NCBI GenBank assembly: GCA_022494885.1
Contig: JAGVSM010003016.1
Location: 1 to 64,000 of the forward strand
Direction of reading: 5' to 3'
Origin: Micrasema longulum
Taxonomy: Eukaryota; Arthropoda; Insecta; Trichoptera; Brachycentridae
Length of the DNA stretch: 64,000 bases
In this document: piece after piece, positions 12,031 through 23,275 of the stretch
How the letters are laid out: each line of letters begins with the position of its first letter
Numbering within the stretch: position 1 is the first letter of the stretch
Translations under genes and position numbers: made by a program
Notes under the pieces: generated by a model
What the model saw: only the letters and a program-made list of their open reading frames with translations
What the model was told of the DNA's origin: nothing
Databases searched by the model: none

Positions 12031-13354
12031 TGAAAAAATATCATATATTTGTATCTATATAGAAGGTACATAATATAATGAAAGTAACATATACTGTATA
12101 TTGATATTTTTCTGTGGTTCTGTGTGATACAACAACTCTCATCCATAAAATCAACTCAAACGATGTAACTTCGTGATATATTATATTATATAGATCTATT
12201 ATCCATTACTTAAATATATAATTCATTAAAAAATAAATAAAAATTACCACTTTTAATTCAGTCGATATTAGATATTTAATTGAAATGTCAACTGGCTGCA
12301 TTGTTCTAGTAATTAATAGTGCTAAAAACGGCCGCGTGGAGCGCTATATGTCCTGCAATATGACGCATGAAAGTAATTATGGTCTTATGTCAAAAGTAAC
12401 ATCTCAAAAAAAAATAGTCCTTAAGAAACAAGGTTTGCAATACTGTTTTCCAAATCAGGAATCTTCAAATAATGTGTGTAATCGGCAAGTTTAATCTAGG
12501 AGAAAAAACCCGCACTGCGGTTAATACATTCAAAATATAGTACACTTATTTGTATGAAAAAATAAGATGGAATAATCGGCTAGTTTCTTGGCTCACCGCA
12601 GGCGATGGGCGCGTTTTATCAAAATTTATATTTATATTACGATAAAAATACAAACGGTGGAACTGATTATAAATAAATGTTAATTATTTATTTGTTTTTC
12701 TGTAAATAAAGTTACAATAAAACATTCTCATGGTTAGTCAAATATAATAGTAAGCTGCGCATAATCGCTTCCATACACGGTTCTCCCCTGGTAGAAATGC
12801 GTTGTATGTGTTTATTTGCTCGCAAATATGTACCGTTTGGAAAAGTGGTAAATTATCGAAAAATTTAAGATTTTACAAGTAAAATTATTTAAACAGAAAC
12901 GGATATTTTTTTTAACTAATATTTGTATGTTTGTCGCCGTCATAACAATGTACTTATTATTTACATTTTATATGCTCAACTTTTTCAGGGCTTCCTAAGC
13001 AAATGTTAACAATATTCTGTGATAATTCTAATACCACCGTATTATCTTTACTTATTGTTATAAACGCGAAGTGTATTTGTTTGTGTTTTCTTCACGTCTC
13101 AATAAAGCAACCGATTGACTTGATTTTCTGCATGGAGATAGCGGTAGATAGAGGTGAGAAGTAAAATATAATACTTAATTTTTATCGGGAACTTTTAAAA
13201 AGTTCAATTAAAATAATATATATCATACTAAATAGCAAGAACAAGAGGTTGCTTCTTTTTTGATGTGGTATTTCTATACTTTTGCTTTATTATGTATTTC
13301 TTTTTGTTAACATGTTGTAATTTTATATCATATTAATAAAAATTAAAAAAATGA
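12031..13354. other. AT-rich DNA, nothing recognised
   Basis: No coding or repeat signal that I can support. A 69-codon ORF (12285-12494) is not recognisable. Confidence 0.45.
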
Positions 13355-13960
13355 TAATAAATATCTGTAAATAACCACTTAGCGACTTTTTTATGTCTAC
13401 CGGTTTCGAGACGTACCAGTCTCTTCGTCAGGACACCAATTAAACCAACATGCAAAACCCACTATACAACTTCACCATAGTTGTTGCACAAAAATATAAA
13501 ACCAGCACGACATTTATTTTAATAAGCACAAGCACTGATTAGGACAAAAATGCACAGATTAAATTGTGAAAATATTCTATGTTGTCTTAGAAATAGTTTA
13601 AAATAGGTAGAGGGGATGGAGGGGGGGGTGAGCTTAATAGGTTTAGGGTGAGCTTGATAGGTTTAGGGTGACCATTACAGTGCAACATCGTGTAACGGAC
13701 TACATTGAAAGGTTGTTTGATTATTAATCAAAGGAATATTATTTTTTAAAGCTTTCCTAATGTGAAATATTTTCATATTATTTACTTTTAACCCTTTATT
13801 ATTTGTATGTAAGATTTTAACTCCTGTATTTTAATTAAAGTCATGATTCAAACTGATTAGGTGATTTGCGAATTTGGAGAATTTATTATTGTGAAGGCAC
13901 CTCATATGTTTATTAACACGATTATCAAAACTTCTTGATGTTCTTCAAACGAAAAATAAA
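13355..13960 (-). pseudogene. Penelope-like element 3' remnant
   Basis: On the minus strand, one frame between about 13950 and 13690 reads KFSKFANHLISLNHDFN, stop, NTGVKILHTNNKGLKV, then KIFHIRKALKNNIPLINNQ. The pattern 'FAxHLxxxxHxF…xxxILHxxxKGxKLNxxExxEI…' is what I know from the C-terminal GIY-YIG endonuclease part of Penelope-like elements and their relatives. It has stops and lacks the reverse transcriptase. Downstream on the same strand come a G-rich tandem duplication (13620-13675) and the hammerhead motif at 13393-13436, as expected for the terminal repeat of such an element. The left edge near 13355 is AT-rich. The family assignment rests on pattern memory alone. Confidence 0.55.
13393..13436 (-). 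ncRNA. Hammerhead ribozyme motif HHR-1
   Basis: Reading the minus strand 5' to 3': GTGTC (stem I), CTGACGA (box 1), one extra A, GAGAC TGGTAC GTCTC (stem II, 5 bp, loop 6), GAA, then the palindrome ACCGGU, A, and GACAT (stem I partner; GTGTC/GACAT pair with one G·U). The order equals a type-I hammerhead with a minimal stem III. A15.1-U16.1 is present and the cleavage triplet is GUA. A tiny palindromic stem III of this kind normally needs dimers to cleave. The only departure is the extra base between box 1 and stem II. Confidence 0.7.
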
Positions 13961-14384
13961 AGACAGGAATTGCATTTTAATTGGTAAATATCTGAATTAT
14001 TAAATACACTATTTTTATCTTAATTTAATTTTATTCCGCCAGGACTGTGGTCGGATTAAATTTTATTAAATATCACGTAAATATATTTTTGTGTTAATTG
14101 TTTAGTACTCTGGGGCTAATTACCTTAATAATATAAAATAATACATTGCCTCTGTCACAACAAAACATTTTATTTATTGTCATGTTTGCTAAAGTTACGG
14201 GTCTAAGTGTTTATGATTTTTTTAAATTATTTTTTTAACTGAATATTTTTATTCATTTTGTTTATATACACAGGTATTTTATTTTTTATTTATTTATTAC
14301 ATTTATTTAAATTTTATTAAAGGCATAATCCGTCAAAAAAACAACTAAACAAGGACATAAATCAAATTAAAAATTATTTCAACA
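13961..14384. other. AT-rich DNA, nothing recognised
   Basis: No supportable signal. Confidence 0.5.
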
Positions 14385-14850
14385 GAGAGGGAAAGCATTT
14401 TTGAGAAGGGAATATGGAAGTCTAGGCATTTACAGGGCTTATGACCTTTATTTAAATTACTATCTGGTAAAAGAAGAAGTATAAAAATTGGAAAATTGTT
14501 TTCAGGCGTTGCCTAGTAGGTGATTCGGTTCAGCCGGATGAATCTCACGCACGTGATAAAGATTTCATCTCTTTTACTTCACAAAAGTCAACAGATGGAA
14601 GATTTGAGGAAATGTGGATGTTCAAACATGGGCAGAATGGCGAATGTTACACAGTGTGTAAAGTGGCCACTTAAACCAGCCAATGACAGGTTATAAGCCC
14701 TGTAAATGCCTAGACTTCGATACTCCCTTCTGAAAAATGTTTTCTTTCTCTGTTGAAATAAATTTAAATATGAACAACTCCCTAGGGAGGAAATCCAGCC
14801 GGTCTACAAGCATTTGGACATACTCAAACATTGTTAAATAAATCAGAAAT
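14385..14850. repeat. Inverted-repeat element IR-A, copy 2 (nearly complete)
   Basis: The left end ATTTCAACAGAGAGGGAAAG leads into GGGAATATGGAAGTCTAGGC and CATTTACAGGGCTTATGACC. The right part carries the reverse complement of the same blocks (CTGTAAATGCCTAGACTTCG, then TCTCTGTTGAAATAAATTTA), so the arms are about 75 bp. The core holds GCGTTGCCTAGTAGGTGATT, GATGAATCTCACGCAC and AGTGTGTAAAGTGGCCACTT. The outer block ACTCCCTAGGGAGGAAATCC follows on the right. Non-autonomous element without coding capacity. Confidence 0.75.
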
Positions 14851-14934
14851 AAAATTCTAAAAAAAATAATGCTTTATTGTATTGTAGTGTAATTTGAGCA
14901 TAATATTTACACTACTGCTTTTTATTACTTTGCG

Positions 14935-15560
14935 AATACCGAATCCATAGATCACCGACAACATTCACCCTGTACGGCTCTAGACCTTGGGACACGGGAT
15001 GCAGTATGTTGCCAACAAGTACTTAAATATAATATGTAGATTACCTCTCGCTGATTCCCGCGACTCGTTGATTGGATTAAGACCTGAGACGCAGACTCGT
15101 ATCCAATAAGGTCCGTTGTTCGATTCTCGGTCGAGATAACGACGGCACAAAGGTATCGATGCAAGAACACAGAACAACATGGCGACGGGCGTACCTCTGC
15201 CCTCGCACAGGTGTGGGTAAGCAGTGCAGATCATGAGTTATGCGCTGGAAATGGGGCATAATGCATGGCGGAGAAGCGTGATCGATCCGAAAGAAGTGAT
15301 TAAAGAGACCAGTTAGGGTTGAAAGATGGATGGCTGTGAAGCAATGAGGAAATGAAACCAATAAAACGAGAACTAGCTGCGGAAATGTTGCAGTTTATTG
15401 ATAGCTGATTGGAGCAACAATAGAACTTGGGTGAGATGATCGAGCAGCCCGAGCGTCTGTACAAATTTCGCAATTGTTGAAAGCAAGATTTAACATTGAT
15501 TGGAATGGTAAAGACATTGATCCTTTTAAGTAAGCTCTACAAACTATTGTATAATGTATG
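14935..15560. other. GC-richer region, unassigned
   Basis: Composition is more balanced than the flanks. Three overlapping minus-strand ORFs (72-94 codons) lie in different frames, which argues against a real gene. A tRNA-like B-box (GTTCGATTCTCGG near 15119) sits about 60 bp downstream of GACTCGTTGATTGG, so part may be a diverged SINE head. Confidence 0.35.
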
Positions 15561-15789
15561 TGTAGATCGATCTTCTCGATCGTCTAAACTCAACTTAAAA
15601 TACTTTTTTATATATTTATTTATTTATACTTTTACAATGTTTGTATTCATTTTTTATACATAATAATGTACTCTCACTGGTGTCCTGTACCGAGGGAAAC
15701 ATTTTACAATAAGTAAAACATGCCTTAAATTAGTTATTTAACTTAGTTAACATATAATTAAAATAAAAACGTAATTTATCTAATTAATC

Positions 15790-16591
15790 TAATTGAGGGT
15801 ACTATCGAGCCCTGAGCAATGTGGCCACTGGCATTAACATTAGTGCTATAGCAGATAGGGAGAGAATGAATGGCGAGTGTCCGGCGCCATAAAACGGGAC
15901 CCCTCCAGCTAAGGGTAGGTAACCCCGACAGAAAATTCCACCGAAGATGGCAACGGTAAACCACTTCGGTCAATAATTCCCATGGTATCACTATGAAGAG
16001 AATCCAAAGAATGGCCCCGAGTCCCGGGTGGTCCTTAAATGGACCAGGGGTGCGAAGAATCTCCCGGCTCGACATAGAACTGTGGAGGAGCTGTTTCGCA
16101 CTGCTCGGGATAGGGAAGCTTTCTTCCAAATGATCGTCAACGTCGGGGGAACCCGACATGACACGTGAAGAAGAAGAATAAGAGGGTACTATTTGCAAAC
16201 CCGGCAAAATCCATTTTCCTTTATTTTTAGCAAATCACAAAAAACTGATACAATTCTTAACTTCAACTTTTTTTTTAATTTCAGTTTTTAATATAATCAG
16301 TAAATATTTTATACGTAAGCAGTGACGACATAAGCATGATTATGTCAAGAAACAGTAAAGAAATGGTAAATTTAATTTTATACATTCCAACTTTACAATA
16401 CTCAAGTAGAGGTTGCCATGTTTGCAACAAACCTGATAATCTAAAAGTCAAGTTCTTACAAATAAAGCCGTATTTTTAACTGACGATGTATCATCATTGT
16501 AAAAAATTGTGTTCTGAATAAGTTTCAATTAATATATTTTTTTTTTAGATTTTGGATTTTGCCGGGTTCGCAAGTAGTACCTTCAATTATC
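15790..16591. mobile_element. MITE IR-C, split by a LINE tail
   Basis: The ends are inverted repeats: left AATTGAGGGTACTAT joined (across the insertion) to TTGCAAACCCGGCAAAATCC, right GGATTTTGCCGGGTTCGCAA then GTAGTACCTTCAATT. That gives arms of about 38 bp with few mismatches. The interior is AT-rich and non-coding. The left arm is broken by an insertion at 15806-16181. Without the insertion the element is about 415 bp. The superfamily is unknown. Confidence 0.7.
15806..16181 (+). repeat. LINE tail inserted in IR-C with 11-bp TSD
   Basis: Flanked by GAGGGTACTAT at 15795-15805 and 16182-16192, a perfect 11-bp target-site duplication. The plus strand ends in an open frame reading VVLKWTRGAKNLPARHRTVE, ELFRTARDREAFFQMIVNVG, GTRHDT and stop, followed by a (GAA)n-TAA tail. 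This fits the W…DRxxF… C-terminal end of an RTE-type LINE. The 143-codon minus-strand ORF over the same DNA (15776-16207) runs out into the flanks and is a shadow. The clade is an inference. Confidence 0.6.
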
Positions 16592-16687
16592 ATTAACATA
16601 ATAAGCAATATAAACTAAAATAATCATAAAAAAGATAACCAATTTATAGACCTGTAGACCAAATTTCATTTACCGTACACAAAATTT

Positions 16688-16868
16688 TACCTATTTGGCT
16701 TGATCCACTCATCGATCCGTGCGCAACCCACCTCCACTGTCCATTTCTTAATAGCAATTTTATATTGTGAGTACTTACTAATTGTCCTTATGGATAATGG
16801 AAGTAGATTGTACACTTTAACCGAGTAGTAGGCCAATCCTCTTTGACCAAAAGTTGAATAGGTACTAT
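16688..16868 (-). repeat. LINE RT C-terminal fragment
   Basis: The minus strand reads TFGQRGLAYYSVKVYNLLPL followed by SIRTISKYSQYKIAIKKWTV and ends soon after, the standard last segment of Jockey/CR1-type ORF2 ('…FNxLPxxIRxxxxxxxFKxxLKxWL'). The upstream reverse transcriptase is absent. Confidence 0.65.
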
Positions 16869-17024
16869 ACGTTTACGTTACTTACGTTTATTTATTTATT
16901 TTAAGAATGAATTCGTTATAAATTATAGATGATTACCAAGTTTTGTGTTTTTTTGCTACACAAAATACCAAGAGGCCTAATTACAGTACAGAAAACTCAG
17001 GATTTAGAAAAATCACATACAATT

Positions 17025-17155
17025 TTTAAACGTCTTAGCCATTACACCACGGAAGTCGCCATATGTAATGACGTCTTTGGCCTCACACACGAGAATCCTA
17101 AGTTTGATTTCTAAGTTTGTTGTAATCAAATTAATGTGATTTTTCTCAAGTAAAT
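17025..17155 (+). repeat. SINE-1, degraded copy with inverted head
   Basis: The plus strand runs GGCCTCACACACGAGAATCC, TAAGTTTGATTTC (decayed B-box) and AATGTGATTTTTCTCAAG, parallel to the SINE-1 copies at 36991 and 59805. Just upstream, CTTAGCCATTACACCACGG is the reverse complement of the SINE-1 head (CCGTGGTGTAATGGCTAAG). So the head is present in inverted orientation, as in the copy at 59805. Confidence 0.55.
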
Positions 17156-17159
17156 ATTT

Positions 17160-18514
17160 TGTAACTTTTAGTTAATCAAGCCGTTGTGAGACAAAACATC
17201 ACATAAAAAAAAAATTATACATTATGGCTACCTGGTTCATTTTAATGTTAAAATTCAATTCTGAATTTAAAATACAATAAAATCAGAATCGTTCCACCCA
17301 TAGATAAGAGTTTAATATCATTATTCAATATTATTTTATAATCGTTCATAAAACTGAAACCAACAAAGAATATTACAAAGATGATTCGATTAGTACGTAA
17401 TATGTAGAAAGAATTTAAATTTAAATTATTATCAAATCGCAACTTTAAATGCACCCGAGGACAAAATAATTTTTCAGGAGTTGACTAAATTTTCCCAAAG
17501 GGATGTAATTTTAGTTAGAAACTCCTCAATGACGAATTGATTTTAGGGTATATATTATTTGATTTTAGTGTTTGTTTGTTATAATTTTAAATGTATAATT
17601 ATTTATATTATATTTGTTTATGTCTTATCGGATAAAGAGTACAGTTATCCGTGTGAAATAGAACCAGAGTAGTTAGCACAAGAGTAGCGGTGTTCGTTCA
17701 AATGATCGATTTTAATAGCATTGTAATGAGAAATATGTATGGAATACGAATAATTGCTATGGATGAGTTTTCGGCTTAATGATAACTCTCAGATGAAAAA
17801 GGAAATCCCCATAAAATATTTGCCATACCTACTAAATTATTAGTTTTACAGTGGAACATTTTACTAGTCCTGGAATGACACATGAAACGGTCATATTACA
17901 TAAGAGGGTATGAAAAAGATAATGTTATCATATTATGATTATATCTCATAGTAAAAAATAAAAGTTTTTTTTTATTTATTTAAAAATAATTATTGTACTA
18001 AATACATTCCAACTCAGTCCTATGGATGTGCGTCCGCTTAATGTAAAAAAACAATACATTTAAAAGAAATGGAGTATTGACATTAATTATATCATAATCG
18101 ATACGCAATACTAAGTAATAGCAATATTGGTCATTGATCAGTATTCCGGTCAAGTCCGGTCCGATATATCACCAATGGGCGGTCAGCGACGCGATGACGT
18201 CACTTTATGTGATTTACGATCAGACCGCAGATAGAGTGTTGGCGATACACGGCCCCGGCCGTATCACTGATATAATCACACTCACTAATAATAATATACA
18301 TATTATTACTAATGTTCCCTCTACGCTATGTCTGAAAACTATTTTATTTTGTTTAATCGCCTCTTGAAGATTAAATCCATAATGTTTAAAACGTTCAAAT
18401 TGAACATAGATCGTTGCAATTAAATAAAATTTATTAAACGTCAAGTTGAAAAAAATTGTAATTAAATTATCTATAATAGAAACTCCCATTATACACGTGA
18501 ACATAATTTTAAAC
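17160..18514. other. AT-rich DNA with a GC island at 18130-18290
   Basis: Mostly unassigned. The island contains the palindrome TGACGTCA (18195-18202, a perfect CRE-type site) and GGCCCCGGCCG. A 77-codon plus ORF (18134-18367) crosses it without a recognisable family. It may be a regulatory block. Confidence 0.35.
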
Positions 18515-19183
18515 TTTATAAAACATTTGTTCGACCCCAGCTAGAATACTGTACTACTATTTGTGTCACCTTACTATAATGTAAGTATTAATAGACTAGA
18601 AAGGGTCCAACAAAAATTCTTTAAACAGGTCGACTACCGGTGAAACCTTAATTTCTCTAACTATGCTGAAAGTATGCAGAACCGTGGAATAAACTCTAAA
18701 AATCGAAGAATAATATTGGATCAGTTATTTTTATACAAATCAATAAATAATAAAAATTGATTCCCCTAATCTACTTGAAAGACATCCATTCCGTGTGCCA
18801 TCTAGACCGACAAGACAAAATTTTCTGTTTTAAACAGACAACGTGTCAACAAACTATTTTTAAAAAAATTACTGTACCTAAATACACGAGCAATATACCA
18901 ATAGATTTACCGAGGCTGATATTTTTTATGACAATGTATGTAAATTTAAGAAAAAAATCGTAGAAATATTGAGAGAAGCAGATATTGAATTATTATTTTT
19001 TATTATATGCCTAGTTTTCATTTTTATCTTTTACACTTGCTATATATAACTTAATTTAAATTATTGACTTAACTGTAAACAATTTTTTTGGTGTGAGCAT
19101 GAGTGTCCTACACTAATACAAAAGAAATTGTCAATATGTATGTACATACTATTTGTTTACCCAATAAAATAAATAAATAAAAT
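18515..19183 (+). pseudogene. Jockey-like LINE 3' end
   Basis: Across several frameshifts and stops the plus strand reads LYKTFVRPQLEYCTT, RLERVQQKFFKQVDYR and later DLPRLIFFMTMYVN. The first two are hallmarks of the segment after the reverse transcriptase in Jockey/CR1-type LINEs. A 3' UTR follows and ends in AATAAAATAAATAAATAAAA at about 19180. The catalytic reverse transcriptase is missing (5' truncation). Confidence 0.75.
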
Positions 19184-19384
19184 ACCACCACAATAGATCT
19201 ATTCGGATCGCAGTGACATCGGGTTATTTAGAAGTTTTTATTTATTTGGGTACGGTAGGATAGGGTTTTAAGGAAACACAAACATGAAAATGAGAAAAAA
19301 ATCTAATCAGTTTTAGCGGTCAAGATCCAGGCCAGTCAGATATTTAATCGATTTGGGAACCGCAGTCAAGAAGTCTACTGGATC

Positions 19385-19955
19385 ACTAGTAACCTAATCA
19401 CAAATAACTATTAACGTGCTTAAAAACATGCTAAGCATTTGAGCGATCACAATGAAAAATAATGAACAGCTTAAGTTATCGCAGTCATAAGTCAACGAGG
19501 GTGATTACATCCGTGTTGACTTAGAGATTACTCTAAGTCAACACTCGTATCGGTTTGTATTTTGCTTTCCTCGTAAATAAATACAGTGCATTGGCGTAAA
19601 ATCGGCGTTGACTATAAAACATAATACAACTTATTGCATTTGCAAAATGGTATGGAAAATCTAATACAAAAAAAGTGAAAAATAAATTACAATTACTATG
19701 GCGACTGCTTTTCTTGTCATTTTTTGGCTTGCCAACCGCCGCGCCAGCTAAATGCAACTAATAGCATGATAAATAAAAATAGCAGTTTTAGAATATTTTC
19801 CACATTTACACTGATGAAACTTAAACATGTGATTGCGCAGCAGGATCGCGAAACGCAAATATTTTGACATTTAATATAAGGTGTTCACGGATGTTCCATT
19901 GTGATCGCGAATACGATAAACAACCATGGTGAGAAATTGTTATCACGTCGCTTAT
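19385..19955 (+). mobile_element. MITE IR-B, copy 1 (right end truncated)
   Basis: Starts with AATCACAAATAACTATTAAC and carries the blocks shared by all IR-B copies: TGAGCGATCACAATG, TTAAGTTATCGCAGTCATAA, GCGACTGCTTTTCTTGTCAT, GGCTTGCCAACCGCC, GTGATTGCGCAGCAGGATCG, GGTGTTCACGGATGTTCCAT and ACCATGGTGAGAAATTGTTA. It stops at CACGTCGCTTATTA, so the right terminal inverted repeat (present at 60100-60146) is missing. No coding capacity. Confidence 0.75.
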
Positions 19956-21039
19956 TATTTGAATAGAAAATAGAATATGATATTTCCCTATTGTCAATTT
20001 TCACGACTAAAACGCACTTGTGAAATGCCAGTTTCGATTGGCACATTCTTTCTCTGTGATAGTTATTTAAAAACTATTACTCAATTAAAAATTAGATATT
20101 ATATTTGTATTAGATACTGAAAATAAAAATTATAATATTTGATAAAATAAATTTTTCCAGCGGTAAAAATCGTTGTCACAAATAGAATCATCACCATTTC
20201 CGATGTGTTGTCTCTTTCCGTTTAATGCGTAACTATGCAGAGAGAGGTAGATAGACAAGGAGGAAATCATTGTGGTTTTGATCATGACACACTGGTGATA
20301 TTCATCGAAAAGATAAACAAACTATGAATCATTAGTCAAAGTAACTTATATATTAACATGAGAATATGAAGTATGTTAGCATTATTATTAGGTTCATAAT
20401 TTTTTCATCATAATGATATATTTATTCATTCGTAATTAACTGTTTTTGATTAAGGATGATTATATTGAATTAGACTTTTCAGAAGAAGAACAAAAGCAAG
20501 CCACATAGGTGGCGTGTTTTTAAATAAAATATTCACTTTCACATTATGTAGAGTTTATTATTAATGTTGCGACTTAATTAAATATAACAAACGTTCAAAT
20601 TTTATAAATTAGAAATGCTGAAACACTTATTGAATCTAGCGGTTTTAATCAATGAACGCGAATTGAATTTAGGTTTGCTTTGAATATCGTTAGCTTGTCG
20701 TGTCGATCAACCGGTACCAGCGCGGCAGTTAGTGATGTTTTAGTTTGGTGTGTTGGGGCTCTGGTACTTGGTGTTGCCAGTTGCCAGTGCGCGTTTATTA
20801 AAATATAAATAATACACGTAACGTCAATTCCATTAATAGTATTGCACATATAATGTCATTATTTTTTTGTATTTGCATTTATATTTGTATGTACATATTA
20901 CTTTTTTATATCATGTCGTACGTTTAAAATTAATGTTTTTTTAATGTATTTTATTTGTTGATAGACCATAAAACTAAGCCGATTAAAAAAAAAGTTTATG
21001 TATCGTAGTTCTGCTGATTGGTGAGTTGACTTCCCAAAA
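19956..21039. other. Unassigned; GC-richer part at 20640-20800
   Basis: AT-rich except for a block around CGATCAACCGGTACCAGCGC. The hairpin-like GCCACATAGGTGGC lies at about 20500-20513. No gene recognised. Confidence 0.4.
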
Positions 21040-21200
21040 CTGGAAATCTATCACTACACCATACAATTGGTTTATTCGTAAGAAATAGTGACGTAGTTCA
21101 AAGTAGTTCGTTTTTCTTAATACCTATATACTTTTTTTTTTTTTTTCAGAAAACTTTTTTTTACACTCAATTTATCGTAGAACTTAATTTCCTCGTTGTG
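21040..21200 (+). repeat. Repeat shared with 4505-4720
   Basis: GTGACGTAGTTCAAAGTAGT and the T-rich stretch after it follow the same order as 4540-4600. This is a two-copy repeat in the window, probably a LINE 3' region. A further scrap of IR-A (CACTGTGTAACATTCGCCAT) lies at about 21251-21270. Confidence 0.45.
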
Positions 21201-21924
21201 TATTCCCAAATCTTTTCAGGAAGGTTTATAAAAAAATAAATATTAAAATGCACTGTGTAACATTCGCCATTCTGCCTATGATTGAACAACTATAAATTAC
21301 CTTTCTAAGTTCGAGCATATCGCTCCATTGAAGAAACGTTATTCTGTAAGTCATGTTCATAAAATTACATTTAGTGTATAAACTTAAAAATACCTAGTTT
21401 CTTTTAAGACTATTTTATTCAAATGAACGTCAAGTTTAAAGGGTAACAAAACGCCCACAGTCATTGTTCAATACCCAAACAAATAAGCCACCTTTATTCT
21501 AACAATACTCTAAGAATGAAGTGAGGAACGAAAATTTTTGTAGTTTATTCACATTACTTAAGGAATTACCTTGGCAGTCAATCACTTGTAGATCAGCGAT
21601 AAGGAAATAGTTATGGCGTTTTCTTTCTAAAGGCACATTGCGCTGAAATTAATTATGTTTTATGATCAACAAAATGTCGTGCTATAAAAATTTACGATTA
21701 ACTAACGGTGTTTTATCTCAGTGATTATCTTTGGCAACTAAATGGGGGATACCTTCCGGAAAGATTTCAAAATTGTATAAAGTTGTTAACCTCCTACGTA
21801 TTATTTATGTTTTTGTGTAGATATTTTTTACAATATTCTAAAGTTAATTATTTTGATACAAAGTATGAATCAAACTCCTTTATTTAGTTTATACTTTGTT
21901 TACCATTTCTACCTATGCTAAAGC
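21201..21924. other. AT-rich DNA, nothing recognised
   Basis: Contains an imperfect inverted repeat ACAAAGTAT…ATACTTTGT at about 21857-21900. No gene recognised. Confidence 0.4.
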
Positions 21925-22185
21925 ATTTTTTTTTCAGTTTCATTGCTGCAGAGCAGCGTTTATGTTATAATTAAAAAATACATACAAGAATTTGTTACCC
22001 ACTAAGTCTAAAGACTTTTCGGTGGAACACATTTTTTTATGACAGGTTTATATTACATTTATTTTATTTATATTTTACAAATTTATTCATAAACAGGCAC
22101 TATAAAGTATCTAGAAGATATTTCTTCAGTTATTTTTTTTCATTTGAAGATCTTTCATGTTAATGATGGTTTGTGGGAGATCATA
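21925..22185 (-). repeat. LINE 3' end, family LC (copy 1)
   Basis: Read on the minus strand it matches 38940-39190: CAAACCATCATTAACATGAA, AACTGAAGAAATATCTTCTA, AATGTGTTCCACCGAAAAGT and AACGCTGCTCTGCAGCA. It is the coding end plus 3' UTR of a Jockey-like LINE. The longer plus-strand copy at 38540 supplies the coding context. Confidence 0.65.
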
Positions 22186-22477
22186 TTTGATGGCCAATAA
22201 AGAAATTTAATGGCATCCGGATTTTAAAATAACTAAATTACACATTTTTGGTTCTACTTATAATTAAACCAAGTTGTGACAATTTACCAAAATTACTTCC
22301 CATGTAGGAACGTATTGATCAACACAATAATATCTTGTCCATTTTGTGCAAAATTTAAAATCATGATATTAGTTCTTACTTATTTTATTTGCTTTAATTC
22401 ATTTCAATATAAAAAATACATTTTATTAGGTTAAGTGCATTTTAGCTCTTTAGATAAAAACCCGTGTTAAGCGAAAA

Positions 22478-22990
22478 TATTTTCTTCTTCTTCAGCCTCT
22501 TCCAAACGTCTTCATTTCTTTCTATCACTCGCTTTCATTATCCATGTTTCACCGGCTACCGAGGCAATGTCATCGACTCGTCTTTTCTGTGGCCTTCCAA
22601 CAATTCTTTTGTTTGTCCATGGTCTCCACTTTGTTATTCTGGGTATCCACCTGCCTTCATTTTGCCTCGCTGAGTGTCCTGCCCACCGCCATTTTCATTT
22701 TGCTGCACGATCCTTGATATCCATGACTGCGGTTCGGTGCCTTAACTCTTCATTTCTTATTGCCTCTCAGACATATACCGAGCATCTGTCTTTCCATGGA
22801 TCGTTACGTGCATTTTAGTTTCTGGATATTTGTCTGTGTAATATACATGATTTCTAGTCCATATTTTGTCACCGGCTATATACACAACTCACATATTTGT
22901 TTTTTTAATCATGCAAGGACTTGTTTATTTTTAAAAAGATATTTTAGTTTGCCGAAAGCAGCCCAACTTAACCCATTCTTTTGAGCAACT
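22478..22990 (-). pseudogene. RTE-like LINE ORF2 C-terminal region
   Basis: The minus strand, with frameshifts, reads KNGLSWAAFGKL, PVTKYGLEIM, RSMERQMLGI, RNEELRHRTAVMDIKDRAAK, KWRWAGHSARQNEGRWIPRI, WRPWTNKRIVGRPQKRRVDD and KKWRRLEEA. This is the region after the reverse transcriptase in the very common insect endonuclease-reverse transcriptase LINEs ('…RxEExRRRTxVxDI…WxWAGHxAR…W.PRxGKRxxGRPxxRWxDD…'). Catalytic YADD is upstream and missing. The three plus-strand ORFs over it are shadows. Confidence 0.8.
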
Positions 22991-23154
22991 CCGCTGTCTG
23001 ATTATCTTTACCAAGTTTGACTTAGTGTCCTAGATATATGCATTAATCAACCACTTTGATTTTATTATTGTTAAAGAAACTTTTTCTCTTTTTTAAACTC
23101 ATAATATTTGGTTTACGAATATTTATTTCAAAATTAAACCGTGGAAATGTTTGA

Positions 23155-23275
23155 CGTTTAATTATTCCATCTGCCAGTTATGCACAACGCTCTTTCCTCA
23201 ATCGTTCTTATTCGAATTGATTATTTTTTTTCATTTATTGATATATTTAAAACGCCCCTTAATTATTATTTTTTT
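23155..23275 (+). repeat. Two-copy repeat G (copy 1)
   Basis: ATTCCATCTGCCAGT, TATGCACAACGCTCTTTCCT and AACGCCCCTTAATT recur in the same order at 37373-37485. Likely a LINE 3' UTR. Confidence 0.55.

Noticed and set aside
13640..13672. Telomere-like TTTAGGG units
   Set aside because: Only two units inside a tandem duplication of GTGAGCTTRATAGG; insect telomeric TTAGG arrays are much longer. Chance.
15776..16207. 143-codon minus-strand ORF
   Set aside because: It lies over a plus-strand LINE tail whose boundaries are fixed by an 11-bp TSD and whose plus frame ends in a LINE-like C-terminus. The minus ORF runs out into the flanking MITE on both sides, so it is a shadow.
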